From assembly GCF_010727475.1 (NCBI RefSeq), contig NZ_AP022567.1:2108001-2172000 (forward strand): a stretch of 64,000 nucleotides of DNA, given 5' to 3'. Origin of the DNA: Mycolicibacterium mageritense (lineage in GTDB: Bacteria; Actinomycetota; Actinomycetes; Mycobacteriales; Mycobacteriaceae). The notes under the pieces were generated by a model, which saw only the letters and a list, made by a program, of their open reading frames with translations, was not told the DNA's origin and did not search any database. Positions 16,964 to 25,199 of this stretch are shown here, piece after piece (positions within the stretch are counted from its first letter, which is position 1; each line of letters opens with the position of its first letter). The position numbers and the translations under genes are program-made.

Positions 16964-18337
16964 ATGATTCCCTTTCCGGGTGACGAGTTTGCGCACCTGC
17001 CAAAACGCCGACATCTCGTCCGCTCGACCGGAATCTGGGTCCGCGCGATGATCGTCACCATGTGTGTCGCTGCGGCAGCATTGATTTCGTCCACCGCGCC
17101 GATTGCTCGAGCTGACGAATCCCGGTACCTGGCGTTCTATACGCCACCGAGTCCACTGCCGCCGGGCGCGCCGGGCGACATCATTCGCACGGAGCCTTCC
17201 AGGCTGGTGCTGGAGCCTTCGGGGCAACTTGGCTCATTCGTGGGGACCGGAACGCGAATCATGTATCGCAGCACCGATGCTCAAGGGCATGCCGTGGCGG
17301 TGACCGGGACGTACATCGAACCTCACGTCCCATGGCCCGGCAGCGGACCCCGCCCGTTGCTCGCCTACGCAACCGCCCCGTACGGGATGGGAGAGCAGTG
17401 CGCTCCGTCTCGCCTGTTCAACCAAGGCATCCATGCCTCTTTGGACACGGGTTTCGACCTGATGTTCAATGTCGAGGAGGGATTCATCGCTACCCTGTTG
17501 GCGCGGGGCTTCGCGATAGTGGTGACCGACGGTGTCGGACTGGGAGTTCACGGTCAGATGGCGCCACAGTTTCTGAACCGGGTAGCCGGCGGGGCTGCAC
17601 TCAACGACGCCGCGCGGGCAGCGATGAAATTGCCCGACACCTCGTTGAAGGCCGGTGGGCCCGTAGCCTTCTGGGGCTGGCTGGCGGGCGGCGGGCATTC
17701 GGCGTTGGCAGCGGCCGAGTTGGCCGGCACGTATGCACCCGAACTCAACGTTGTCGGAACCTACGCCAATGGAGCGACGACCGACCTGCCCAGCATGTTG
17801 CCGCCGCTTGACGGGAACCAGCTCGCCGGGTCGCTCGGTTGGGTGCTGCGAGGTATCCAAGAGGCGTATCCCGATATGACACAACCTATTGCGGATTCCC
17901 TTACGCCGCGCGGTGCGGAAATGCTGGCCAACACCAGTCGGCAGTGCATGATCCAAACCGGCATCGACTACGCATTCCGGCATCTCCAGCCATGGTTCAA
18001 GAAGGATCTCTACCAATCGGTGCGGGAGGAGCCGCTCGCCTCGATCCTGGCGATGCAGCGGATCGGGAACGTGAAACCCGCCGGACCGGTTTACCTTTCA
18101 CACAATCGGTGGGACTCCTTCGCACCGTATGAGTCGGTCGTGGCCACCGCGCGAGATTGGTGCGCGCTCGGAGCCGACGTCACGTTGTGGACAAATGAAC
18201 AACCACCGTTTCTCAACAAAATGAACACCAATGCACTGCTGACGGCCTTCGTCGACGGCGAGCGGAGCATGGCGTGGATCGCCGACCGCTTCAACGGGGT
18301 GTCCACCACACCCACCTGCGACCAACTGTTGCGGTGA
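16964..18337 (+). CDS. Secretory lipase (LIP) family protein, catalytic Ser apparently lost
   Basis: A 457-residue exported protein of the secretory lipase family. A signal peptide runs from about residue 25 (VRAMIVTMCVAAAALISS) to an AxA-type site near IARADES. The fold motifs GTYIEP, YATAPYGMGEQCAPS, FAIVVTDGVGLG and WIADRFNGVSTTPTC are all present. At the nucleophile elbow, where family members have a Gly-x-Ser-x-Gly, this protein reads WGWLAGGG with Ala241, and the usual C-terminal His region reads MNTNALL. It may therefore be a non-catalytic binding protein. ATG 16964 has an AGAGGAAA site. It is 225 bp from the previous gene and probably independent of it. Confidence 0.78.
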   Translation: MIPFPGDEFAHLPKRRHLVRSTGIWVRAMIVTMCVAAAALISSTAPIARADESRYLAFYTPPSPLPPGAPGDIIRTEPSRLVLEPSGQLGSFVGTGTRIMYRSTDAQGHAVAVTGTYIEPHVPWPGSGPRPLLAYATAPYGMGEQCAPSRLFNQGIHASLDTGFDLMFNVEEGFIATLLARGFAIVVTDGVGLGVHGQMAPQFLNRVAGGAALNDAARAAMKLPDTSLKAGGPVAFWGWLAGGGHSALAAAELAGTYAPELNVVGTYANGATTDLPSMLPPLDGNQLAGSLGWVLRGIQEAYPDMTQPIADSLTPRGAEMLANTSRQCMIQTGIDYAFRHLQPWFKKDLYQSVREEPLASILAMQRIGNVKPAGPVYLSHNRWDSFAPYESVVATARDWCALGADVTLWTNEQPPFLNKMNTNALLTAFVDGERSMAWIADRFNGVSTTPTCDQLLR

Positions 18338-18435
18338 CCGCCCAAGCCACCGGAGCCGGTCAGGTTGGTGCCGGCGATGTAGGGCGGCCACCGAGTTGCC
18401 GGTGTGCGCGGCTTACCGATCTCGGCACAGCGTTC

Positions 18436-18978
18436 TTACGGGCGAAGGCCATCGACCAGAATCCGCACCAACCGACCCCGCTGATCCTCATCCCGATCCG
18501 GCTGCTCCCCTATCCACGCGATGGCCGCGGCCATATCGAGCACATCATCGATGTCGGCATCATCCCGCACCGCGCCCGTATCCACCGCCCTGGCAAGCAA
18601 CGCAGCGCCGGCCGCCCGCGACGCCCGGCAGGCATCCTTGCCGTCGTCATCATCGTCTGGTGGGGCCACCAAGCTCCGCGCCAACCCGTCGAACACACCG
18701 GCCTGCCCGATGTAGACCGTCAACCACTGCGCAAGAGCGGCAACCGGATCGGGGTGGTCGGTCAATTTGACGCCCAGCGCGGCGATTTCGCGCAGCCCGT
18801 CTTCGATGACCGCGAGAACCAGCCGATCCCGGGTGGGGAAATGGCGGTACAGAGTTCCGGGCCCGACTCCGGCGCTGCGGGCGATGTCGTCCAAGGACGT
18901 CGCGACACCAGAGCGCAGGAACGCCGCATACGCCGCGTCGAGCACCTTGCGTCGGTTGCGCGCCGCATCGGCCCGCAT
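18436..18978 (-). CDS. TetR family regulator
   Basis: A 180-residue TetR protein with an N-terminal helix-turn-helix (VATSLDDIARSAGVGPGTLYRHF, residues about 25-47 by fold) and a C-terminal domain with an Asp-rich linker (PPDDDDDG). ATG 18978 is preceded by AGAGGGGG; an in-frame ATG at 19014 would overlap the operators. It is divergent from the F420-dependent oxidoreductase with two identical palindromes in the spacer, so it is most likely its local, autoregulated repressor. Confidence 0.87.
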   Translation of the reverse strand: MRADAARNRRKVLDAAYAAFLRSGVATSLDDIARSAGVGPGTLYRHFPTRDRLVLAVIEDGLREIAALGVKLTDHPDPVAALAQWLTVYIGQAGVFDGLARSLVAPPDDDDDGKDACRASRAAGAALLARAVDTGAVRDDADIDDVLDMAAAIAWIGEQPDRDEDQRGRLVRILVDGLRP

Positions 18979-18999
18979 GGGAACCCCCTCTCGACAAGC

Positions 19000-19036
19000 G
19001 GAGACTGTCTCCATATAGTGAGTGGAGACTGTCTCC
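19000..19036. promoter_or_regulatory. Tandem TetR operators GGAGACTGTCTCC
   Basis: The 13-bp perfect palindrome GGAGACTGTCTCC occurs at 19000-19012 and again at 19024-19036, 24 bp apart, between the divergent TetR and luciferase-like genes. The spacing puts both on about the same helix face (two turns plus), fitting cooperative dimers. Confidence 0.85.
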
Positions 19037-19062
19037 GGATAATACTCATCCCCAAGGAAACC

Positions 19063-19980
19063 ATGCGAATCACCGGCACCGCCTTAACCGAACCCGGTCA
19101 CCTTTCCAGTCTGCTCACCGCCGTCAGCGATGCCGAACAGGCTGGATTCAGCCGGGCCTGGTTACCGCAGATGCCCACACTCGCCGGTACCGCACCGTGG
19201 GATGCACTCACCACGTTGGCACTGGCCGGCCAGCGGGCCACCCGGATCGAGTTGGGCACCGGCGTCGCGATCGCCTACCACCAGCACCCGCTGACGCTGG
19301 CGCGTCAGGCATTGACGACCAACGCCGCCGTCGGTGGCCGATTGACGCTCGGTCTCGGCGTGAGTCATCCCTCGATGATCGAAGCTCTCGGGTACTCCTA
19401 TGAGCGCCCTGCGCAATATCTGCGGGAGTACCTCGAGATCTTGATCCCTGCGCTGGCCGGAGAACCCGTCGACTACCACGGCACCCGGCTCACCGCTGTC
19501 GGCCAGGTGGATCTGCCCACGGCGCCGGCACCCACCGTCGTGCTCGCGGCGCTCGGACCACGGATGCTCGACCTCGCAGGCTCGATGAGCGACGGCACGA
19601 TAACCACCTGGACCGGCCCTAAGACCTTGGAACACAGCATCGTTCCCCGCATCACCGCGGCGGCTGCCGCAGCTGGGCGTCCGGCACCACAGGTGGTCGC
19701 AGGCCTGCCGGTGATGGTGACACCCGATCCAGAGGCGGGCCGGGCCTCCATCGCGACTGCCTTCGCGATCGCCGGGCAAGTGCCTGCCTACCGGACGGTG
19801 CTGGACGCCGAGGGCGTCAGCGGCGTCGCAGACGTCAGCATCGTGGGCGACGAGGAACACGTTGTCGCGCAATTGCGTCGGTTCGCCGAAGCCGGCGTGA
19901 CCGAATTCGCCGCCATGCCCTACGGCAACCCTGACACCGTCAAGCGCACCACCGCACTGCTGGCCGGAACGCGGTTGTGA
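19063..19980 (+). CDS. LLM class F420-dependent oxidoreductase
   Basis: A 305-residue TIM-barrel protein of the luciferase-like family that uses coenzyme F420 in mycobacteria. Recognisable parts are AEQAGFSRAWLPQ, RIELGTGVAIAYHQHPLTLARQA, GRLTLGLGVSH and the C-terminal VAQLRRFAEAGVTEFAA. It resembles the TIGR03564-type group. ATG 19063 follows AAGGAAA. It is divergent from the TetR gene and under its tandem operators, and is followed 37 bp later by a second family member. The substrate is unknown; induction by a xenobiotic or oxidised compound is a reasonable guess. Confidence 0.85.
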   Translation: MRITGTALTEPGHLSSLLTAVSDAEQAGFSRAWLPQMPTLAGTAPWDALTTLALAGQRATRIELGTGVAIAYHQHPLTLARQALTTNAAVGGRLTLGLGVSHPSMIEALGYSYERPAQYLREYLEILIPALAGEPVDYHGTRLTAVGQVDLPTAPAPTVVLAALGPRMLDLAGSMSDGTITTWTGPKTLEHSIVPRITAAAAAAGRPAPQVVAGLPVMVTPDPEAGRASIATAFAIAGQVPAYRTVLDAEGVSGVADVSIVGDEEHVVAQLRRFAEAGVTEFAAMPYGNPDTVKRTTALLAGTRL

Positions 19981-20017
19981 CGCACCATATGCACCGCCAA
20001 GGAAGGTTGACTGAACC

Positions 20018-20863
20018 ATGACTGATCCGACCCTGGGCACCTTCGGCGTTTTCGGACTCTTCGAGCAGTGGAAACAACTCACCGCTGCGCAATTGAGGGA
20101 TATCGAGGCGCTCGGCTATGGCGCGATCTGGGGAGGCGGCTCGCCGCCTGCCGACCTCGGCTGGGCCCAGTCAGTCCTGGAGGTGACCGAAAATCTGAAG
20201 GTGGCAACGGGAATCGTCAACATCTGGTCGTCCGCCGCCGGCCCCGTCGCCGAATCGTTCCACCGCGTCGAGGCAGCCCACCCTGGACGGTTCCTGCTCG
20301 GGATCGGGGCCGGGCACCCCGAGCTGATCGCCGAATACAAGAAGCCCTACGACGCGCTCAACGAGTACCTCGACAAGCTCGACGAGTACGGCGTGCCCAG
20401 GCATCAGCGCGTCGTCGCCGCGTTAGGCCCACAGGTGCTCAAACTGGCAGCACGCCGCAGCGCGGGGGCCCATCCCTACCTGACCACCCCGGAGCACACC
20501 GCCCGGGCGCGTGCCTTGATCGGACCCGATGCGTTCATCGCTCCCGAACACAAGGTGGTGCTGACCACCGACGCTGCGCAGGCGCGCGCTGTCGGGCGCG
20601 ACCATCTCGGCGCGTACCTCAAAGGGACCAACTACGTGAACAACTGGAAGCGGTTGGGGTTCACCGACTCCGACGTCGCCGCGCCCGGTAGCGACGCCCT
20701 GATCGACGCCCTCGTCGCGTACGGCAGCACCGATGCAATCGCGGGCAGGCTCAAGGAGCACCTGGCCGCCGGTGCGAACCATATACCTGTGCAGATCCTC
20801 ACCGATCCTGACGAGCTGGTGCCTGCGCTCGCCGAGCTGGCCGGACCACTGGGCGTCAGCTGA
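20018..20863 (+). CDS. LLM class F420-dependent oxidoreductase, second copy
   Basis: A 281-residue luciferase-like protein of a different subgroup from its upstream neighbour (TIGR03620-like), with GTFGVFGLFEQW at the start, VATGIVNIWSS, HPGRFLLGIGAGHPE and a C-terminal LAAGANHIPVQIL. It is probably co-transcribed with the preceding gene, with 37 bp between stop and start. Both genes likely act in one F420-dependent redox process controlled by the divergent TetR. Confidence 0.85.
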   Translation: MTDPTLGTFGVFGLFEQWKQLTAAQLRDIEALGYGAIWGGGSPPADLGWAQSVLEVTENLKVATGIVNIWSSAAGPVAESFHRVEAAHPGRFLLGIGAGHPELIAEYKKPYDALNEYLDKLDEYGVPRHQRVVAALGPQVLKLAARRSAGAHPYLTTPEHTARARALIGPDAFIAPEHKVVLTTDAAQARAVGRDHLGAYLKGTNYVNNWKRLGFTDSDVAAPGSDALIDALVAYGSTDAIAGRLKEHLAAGANHIPVQILTDPDELVPALAELAGPLGVS

Positions 20864-20873
20864 TCCCGATCCG

Positions 20874-20962
20874 CTACGCCCCGCGGTAAGCGGCCTGCAA
20901 CTCGGCGATGTCGAACTTGCCCATGGCGGCCATCACGGCAGCCATCAGCCGCCTTCGCCCCC
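20874..20962 (-). pseudogene. Detached C-terminal tail of a PhnB-like VOC gene
   Basis: About 28 codons ending in TAG at 20876-20874 encode RLMAAVMAAMGKFDIAELQAAYRGA, nearly the same as the last residues of the complete PhnB-like protein at 23329-23811. No start or upstream coding sequence accompanies it: similarity ends abruptly near 20962, next to the DUF4241 gene. It is a relic of a duplicated or displaced gene. Confidence 0.75.
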
Positions 20963-20982
20963 GACACTGTAGGCCGCGCGGT

Positions 20983-21642
20983 CTACTCCGCGTCGTAGTC
21001 GGCGGTGCGGTCGTAGACCACCTCGAAGTCGACGTGGACGCCGCACAGCGCACCGTCGGTGTTGCGCGTCGCGAAGACCGTGTAGCGCCCGTCGCCCCAG
21101 CCGGACCAGCAGGTCACATAGTTCTCACCGGCGGCTTCGAACAACGGAATGTCGTACGGCGCAACATGGTCTTCGGCGGTCTCGTAGGCATGCTCGGCGA
21201 AGACCACTTCGTCGAACCACCCCGAGGTCTGCTCGTACGGCAGTGCGTGGATGCGTTTCGTCTCGGCCGCGTCGGCCACGCCCACGGTGGCGCAGTCGAC
21301 GGGCACGCAATACATCCGGCCGGGTTCCGGGGCGGGTTTGCCGGTGGGTACGACGCCCTCGATGCTCGCCGGTGGATCGTCGCGCACACTCACGCTGAGG
21401 TAAGCCACCCGCAGGTGACTACGGTCGAGTCGTTCCGACACGTCGGCAATGGTGAGCCGTACCGGATGTACCCCGACGGGGAATTCGGTGACGAAACCCT
21501 GCCCGAAGTTGATCGGGTCGGCGATCTCGATCTGGCCGGACGTCACCGTGAGCATCCCGGCATCGCGGATGGACAGTATGCACGCCCGTTCAGCGAGCGG
21601 CGCCACGCCGGTACGCAGCGCGTAGAAATCACGCAGCCGCAT
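20983..21642 (-). CDS. DUF4241 domain protein
   Basis: A 219-residue cytosolic protein belonging to the DUF4241 family, recognised by the FPVGVHPVRLTIAD segment and the C-terminal SGWGDGRYTVFATRNTDG and VDFEVV motifs. No catalytic residues are known. The ATG at 21642 shares one base with the stop of the upstream DUF4262-DUF4259 gene (TGATG), so the two are translationally coupled and probably act together. Such DUFs sometimes appear among immunity-like proteins in other bacteria, but no toxin gene is visible here. Confidence 0.75.
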   Translation of the reverse strand: MRLRDFYALRTGVAPLAERACILSIRDAGMLTVTSGQIEIADPINFGQGFVTEFPVGVHPVRLTIADVSERLDRSHLRVAYLSVSVRDDPPASIEGVVPTGKPAPEPGRMYCVPVDCATVGVADAAETKRIHALPYEQTSGWFDEVVFAEHAYETAEDHVAPYDIPLFEAAGENYVTCWSGWGDGRYTVFATRNTDGALCGVHVDFEVVYDRTADYDAE

Positions 21643-23210
21643 CAGCGCACCAGTTTGCTCGCAGTGCGGCCGAACTCGATGAGCCGCACCATCTGCTCAG
21701 ACCCGCCGTCGCCCTCCGACTTGGTGAAGGTGAGCTGCTCCGGATAGAGCTCGGTCTTCTTGGATCCGCGAATTCGCTTGGCGTAGTCGTTGATACCGAC
21801 GTAAAGCCGCAACTCGACGCTGTGCAGGACTCGTCGCCCTGCCTCGGTGCGGTAGCGCTCGTCGAGCGAGACGTCGTAGAGCCAGGACAACGGGATCACG
21901 CGTAGCTCCGACTCGAAGAGCGGCAGCCCGGTTTCTTGCGCCCGCACGTCGTCACCCATCCACAGGATCAGCCGATCGCCGTCGATCACGGCGACCTCCT
22001 GGTAGAGCGCGCGGCCCCAGTTCCGCTGTCTGACAAAGCGTTCGACCGTGAATGCCTGCACCGCTTCGAATTCGACGACGCCGCGCAGCACCTCGAGGGC
22101 AACCGCAGCATCACGCAGGTGCGCAGGGAGCGCCCCTTCGAGAGTGCGGAACGGGGCCCAGTCCCCGTACGGTTCCAGGTCGGTGATCAATTGCGTCACC
22201 ACCGATTGCACCTCGGGCTCACACCCGGACTCGGCCCACAGCTGGGCCCATTCCGAGTCCGGCCGGGCCACTTCACGCAACGCGGCGACCGCCAGGATGC
22301 GTAGGTCTTCGGAAACCTCGAATTCCTGGTCGTTCTCAAGTGATTCGGGCCCCATGCTGGTATCGATGACCGGCCCGCCCGGCATCAACGCGGCAACGAC
22401 CGCGGCTGCGGCGACGACCTCTTCGCATTCGCGGTTGTCGAGGACGTCAGCGCCACGCACCTGCTCAAAGGTTCGTTCGAGGAATGCCAGACGTGCGCCC
22501 GGGGCGATGTCGTCGAAGTCGTTGGCCCAGTCGCCTGCCGTGTCGTTGTCGAACGGTCCGGTGCCCCATGCTCCCACTTTGCGAAATCCCTTATCTGTGT
22601 CGAGGATTGCGTCGTCCACCGAACGCATGTCGTCGCGCACCCACACGCTCGGCGGGTGATCGGCGACCGGAAGCCACATGAGAGGTTGCCGGTCGGCGAA
22701 GTACGCATCGAAACCCGGTTCACCCGGATAGCGGCCGGCGCCGTCGGGCCATACCACTTGCAGGAAATCCACCGTGTTGACGCCGTTGAAGAACAACGAA
22801 ATGCCGAACTGGCTCTGGTGCCAGCTCGGGTGGATGGGCATGAGCTTCACCCAGTAGTCGTCGGCGTCGACATCGCGCAGTCCCATGGCCCCGGAGAACC
22901 GGTCATGGGGAGCCAGCCGATGGCCGCAGGCCTGCGCACGGTCCACGATCTGATTGAGCACGGCGGCCATCAGATCGAATTCGCCGACACCGTAGATCGC
23001 GAGTTCGGGTTGCCGGTGGGTATGCCACAGCCCCGCGGTGAACGCGTGAGGCGGAGGTTCGTCGGGTGTGGTGGGCCCGATCCCGACACAGTGGTGGCCG
23101 TGCCGGTGCACGTCGGCGATCAGCTTGCGGTCGGAGTCGTCGTACCTGTCGCGGTTCCCGTAGTCGACGCAGACGATGCAGAGGCATTCGTTACGCGACA
23201 CCGCAGCCAC
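21642..23210 (-). CDS. DUF4262-DUF4259 fusion protein with extra C-terminal domain
   Basis: A 522-residue soluble protein built from three parts. Residues about 24-185 match DUF4262 (HHCVGIGPTT, FTAGLWHTHRQPELAIYG, VVWPDGAGRYPGEPGF). Residues about 212-330 match DUF4259 (GAWGTGPFDNDTAGDW, with the alternating acidic helix pattern). Residues about 365-522 form a mixed alpha/beta segment that I do not recognise. GTG 23210 was used; there is no strong ribosome binding site. It is coupled to the DUF4241 gene. None of the domains has an established biochemical role, so no function is proposed beyond a shared operon. Confidence 0.72.
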   Translation of the reverse strand: MAAVSRNECLCIVCVDYGNRDRYDDSDRKLIADVHRHGHHCVGIGPTTPDEPPPHAFTAGLWHTHRQPELAIYGVGEFDLMAAVLNQIVDRAQACGHRLAPHDRFSGAMGLRDVDADDYWVKLMPIHPSWHQSQFGISLFFNGVNTVDFLQVVWPDGAGRYPGEPGFDAYFADRQPLMWLPVADHPPSVWVRDDMRSVDDAILDTDKGFRKVGAWGTGPFDNDTAGDWANDFDDIAPGARLAFLERTFEQVRGADVLDNRECEEVVAAAAVVAALMPGGPVIDTSMGPESLENDQEFEVSEDLRILAVAALREVARPDSEWAQLWAESGCEPEVQSVVTQLITDLEPYGDWAPFRTLEGALPAHLRDAAVALEVLRGVVEFEAVQAFTVERFVRQRNWGRALYQEVAVIDGDRLILWMGDDVRAQETGLPLFESELRVIPLSWLYDVSLDERYRTEAGRRVLHSVELRLYVGINDYAKRIRGSKKTELYPEQLTFTKSEGDGGSEQMVRLIEFGRTASKLVR

Positions 23211-23328
23211 CAGCGATCACATCGTCGCGGCATCCACGTTTGCCATACATGACATCAATGCATATCACACAGCGCTTAGCGCAGTCACCGCGATTTGCCT
23301 CACGCGCAGCATGGCAAACTTCTACACG

Positions 23329-23811
23329 CTAGCCGGCGTTGTTGTAGGCAGCCTCCAACTTGGCGATGTCGAACTTGCCCATGGTGGCCATCACGGCAGC
23401 CATCAGCCGCTCTTCGCCTTTCGAGTCCCCCTTGGCGAGCAGGTCGTAGTACTCGGTCGGGGTGATCTGCCACGCCAGCCCGTACTTGTCCTTGAGCCAG
23501 CCGCAGGGCAGCTCTTCACCACCCTCGCTCAGTGCGGCCCAGATTCGGTCCAACTCGTCCTGACCGGTCACCCGGACCTCCAGGGAGATGGCTTCGGTGA
23601 ACTTGAACTGCGGCCCACCGTTGATACCGACGAATCGCTGCCCGTCGAGTTCGAACTCGACAACCAGCGGCACGTCCTGTGCCGGCTGCGAGGCGATGGT
23701 GCCGACGATCCTGCCGTTGCCGCCGAAGGCCGCGATGTAGTGTTCGGCGGCCTCTTCGGCCTCACGGTCGAACCAGAGGTTGGGAATGATGCTCGCGCTG
23801 ATTGAGGTCAT
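23329..23811 (-). CDS. PhnB-like VOC family protein
   Basis: A 160-residue member of the PhnB/3-demethylubiquinone methyltransferase-like VOC group. Hallmarks are IIPNLWFDREAEEAAEHYIAAFGG near the start, FVGINGGPQFKFTEAISLEV in the middle and WQITPTEYYDLL before the tail. ATG 23811 fits the family length; the longer reading to 23925 has no support. The last 25 residues are almost repeated in the fragment at 20874-20962. The biochemical role of these proteins is mostly unknown. Confidence 0.82.
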   Translation of the reverse strand: MTSISASIIPNLWFDREAEEAAEHYIAAFGGNGRIVGTIASQPAQDVPLVVEFELDGQRFVGINGGPQFKFTEAISLEVRVTGQDELDRIWAALSEGGEELPCGWLKDKYGLAWQITPTEYYDLLAKGDSKGEERLMAAVMATMGKFDIAKLEAAYNNAG

Positions 23812-23948
23812 GCCGGGTAGACCCGTGGCGGGTGAGGAACTCATCGCCGAGTGGCCAATTATGCCCGCAAACCTGCCTGAACGTGTGTCATAAGTGGCCG
23901 CTCGACGACGAAGACAAGCCAACAAACTCCCATTTCACAGACCGCACC

Positions 23949-23984
23949 TGGACAAATTTGCAACGTGTTCTATTATCGCAATTC
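23949..23984 (+). promoter_or_regulatory. Leaderless promoter of the alcohol dehydrogenase gene
   Basis: TGGACA (23949-23954), a 16-bp spacer and TATTAT (23971-23976) are followed eight bases later by the ATG at 23985. There is no Shine-Dalgarno sequence between, so transcription probably begins at or next to the start codon. Confidence 0.65.
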
Positions 23985-25109
23985 ATGAAGACCAAGGGCG
24001 CCCTGCTGTGGGAACTCAATTCGCCGTTCAAGGTCGACGAGATCGATCTCGGTGACCCCGTCGCCGACGAGGTGCAGATCCGGATGCACGCGGCCGGCAT
24101 GTGCCACTCCGACTACCACATCACCACGGGTGCGACGCCGATCGGCCTGCCCGCACTCGGCGGCCATGAGGGCGCCGGCGTGGTCACCAAGGTCGGCAAG
24201 AACGTCACCGGCATCGAGGAGGGCGATCACGTCATCCTCGCCTTCATCCCGGCGTGCGGCACCTGTCCGCCGTGCCTGAAGGGTTTCCGCTCGCTGTGCG
24301 ACCGCGGTGCCGTGCTGCTGGGCGGCAAGGCCATCGCCGACGGCACCAGCCGCATCCACGCCGGCGACCGCGAGGTGTCGCCGATGAACCTGCTCGGCAC
24401 CTTCGCCCCGTACATGACGGTGCACAAGGATTCGGTCGTCAAGATCGACAAGGACATCCCGTTCGAGACCGCGGCCATCATGGGCTGCGCGGTGCCGACC
24501 GGTTTCGGCTCGGCCACCAACGTCGCCGAGGTCAAGCCCGGCGAGACCGTCATCATCGTCGGGGTCGGCGGGATCGGCATGAGCGCGCTGCAGGGCGCGG
24601 TGATCTCGGGCGCCAAGCACGTCATCGCGATCGACCCCAACGAGTGGAAGCGTGAGCAGGCCATCAAGTTCGGCGCCACGCACGTCTACCCGTCGATGGC
24701 CGAGGCCATCGCGCCGATCATCGACGTGACCTACGGCCTGATGGGCGACAAGGTGATCATCGCGGTCGGCGAGATGAAGGGCGAGTACATCGAAGAGGCC
24801 CTGATCCTCACCGCCAAGACCGGCACGTGTGTGGTGACGGGCATGGGCTCGATGATGGACGCCGACGTCAAGCTCAACCTGTTCCTGTTCACCATGTTGC
24901 AGAAGACGTTGAAGGGCAACATCTTCGGTGGTGGCAGCTCGCATGTGGAGACCCCGCGGCTGGTGGCGCTGTACAAGTCGGGCCTGCTCAACATCGACGA
25001 CATGATCACCCGCACCTACAAGCTCGAGGACATCAACCAGGGCTACCAGGACATGTTGGACGGCAACAACATTCGCGGCGTCATCAAGTTCGACGAGTCG
25101 GACTGGTAA
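23985..25109 (+). CDS. NDMA-dependent (nicotinoprotein) alcohol dehydrogenase
   Basis: A 374-residue zinc alcohol dehydrogenase of the Rxyl_3153-like NDMA-dependent group, whose tightly bound NAD is recycled by an external acceptor, in mycobacteria thought to be mycofactocin. The catalytic Zn ligands are Cys40 and His61/Glu62 (GHEGAGVV), and the structural Zn site is Cys91, 94, 97 and 105 (CGTCPPCLKGFRSLC). The cofactor loop GVGGIGMSALQGA is in the middle. The codon usage is strongly biased to GC-ending codons, suggesting high expression. It has its own leaderless promoter and a strong terminator. No mycofactocin biosynthesis genes are next to it. Confidence 0.88.
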   Translation: MKTKGALLWELNSPFKVDEIDLGDPVADEVQIRMHAAGMCHSDYHITTGATPIGLPALGGHEGAGVVTKVGKNVTGIEEGDHVILAFIPACGTCPPCLKGFRSLCDRGAVLLGGKAIADGTSRIHAGDREVSPMNLLGTFAPYMTVHKDSVVKIDKDIPFETAAIMGCAVPTGFGSATNVAEVKPGETVIIVGVGGIGMSALQGAVISGAKHVIAIDPNEWKREQAIKFGATHVYPSMAEAIAPIIDVTYGLMGDKVIIAVGEMKGEYIEEALILTAKTGTCVVTGMGSMMDADVKLNLFLFTMLQKTLKGNIFGGGSSHVETPRLVALYKSGLLNIDDMITRTYKLEDINQGYQDMLDGNNIRGVIKFDESDW

Positions 25110-25134
25110 CTTTTCCGCCCAACTTTGCCTGCCC

Positions 25135-25188
25135 AGCAGACGTGAAAGTCCCCCGGAAATCGCTTTCCGGGGGACTTTGGCGTCTGCT
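25135..25188. terminator. Strong bidirectional terminator hairpin
   Basis: A perfect 15-bp stem (AAAGTCCCCCGGAAA against its complement) around TCGC is extended by an outer AGCAGACG/CGTCTGCT pairing with a two-base bulge on each side. It lies between the convergent alcohol dehydrogenase and SDR genes and ends just before the SDR stop. Confidence 0.9.
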
Positions 25189-25199
25189 CGGCAGAGAGG

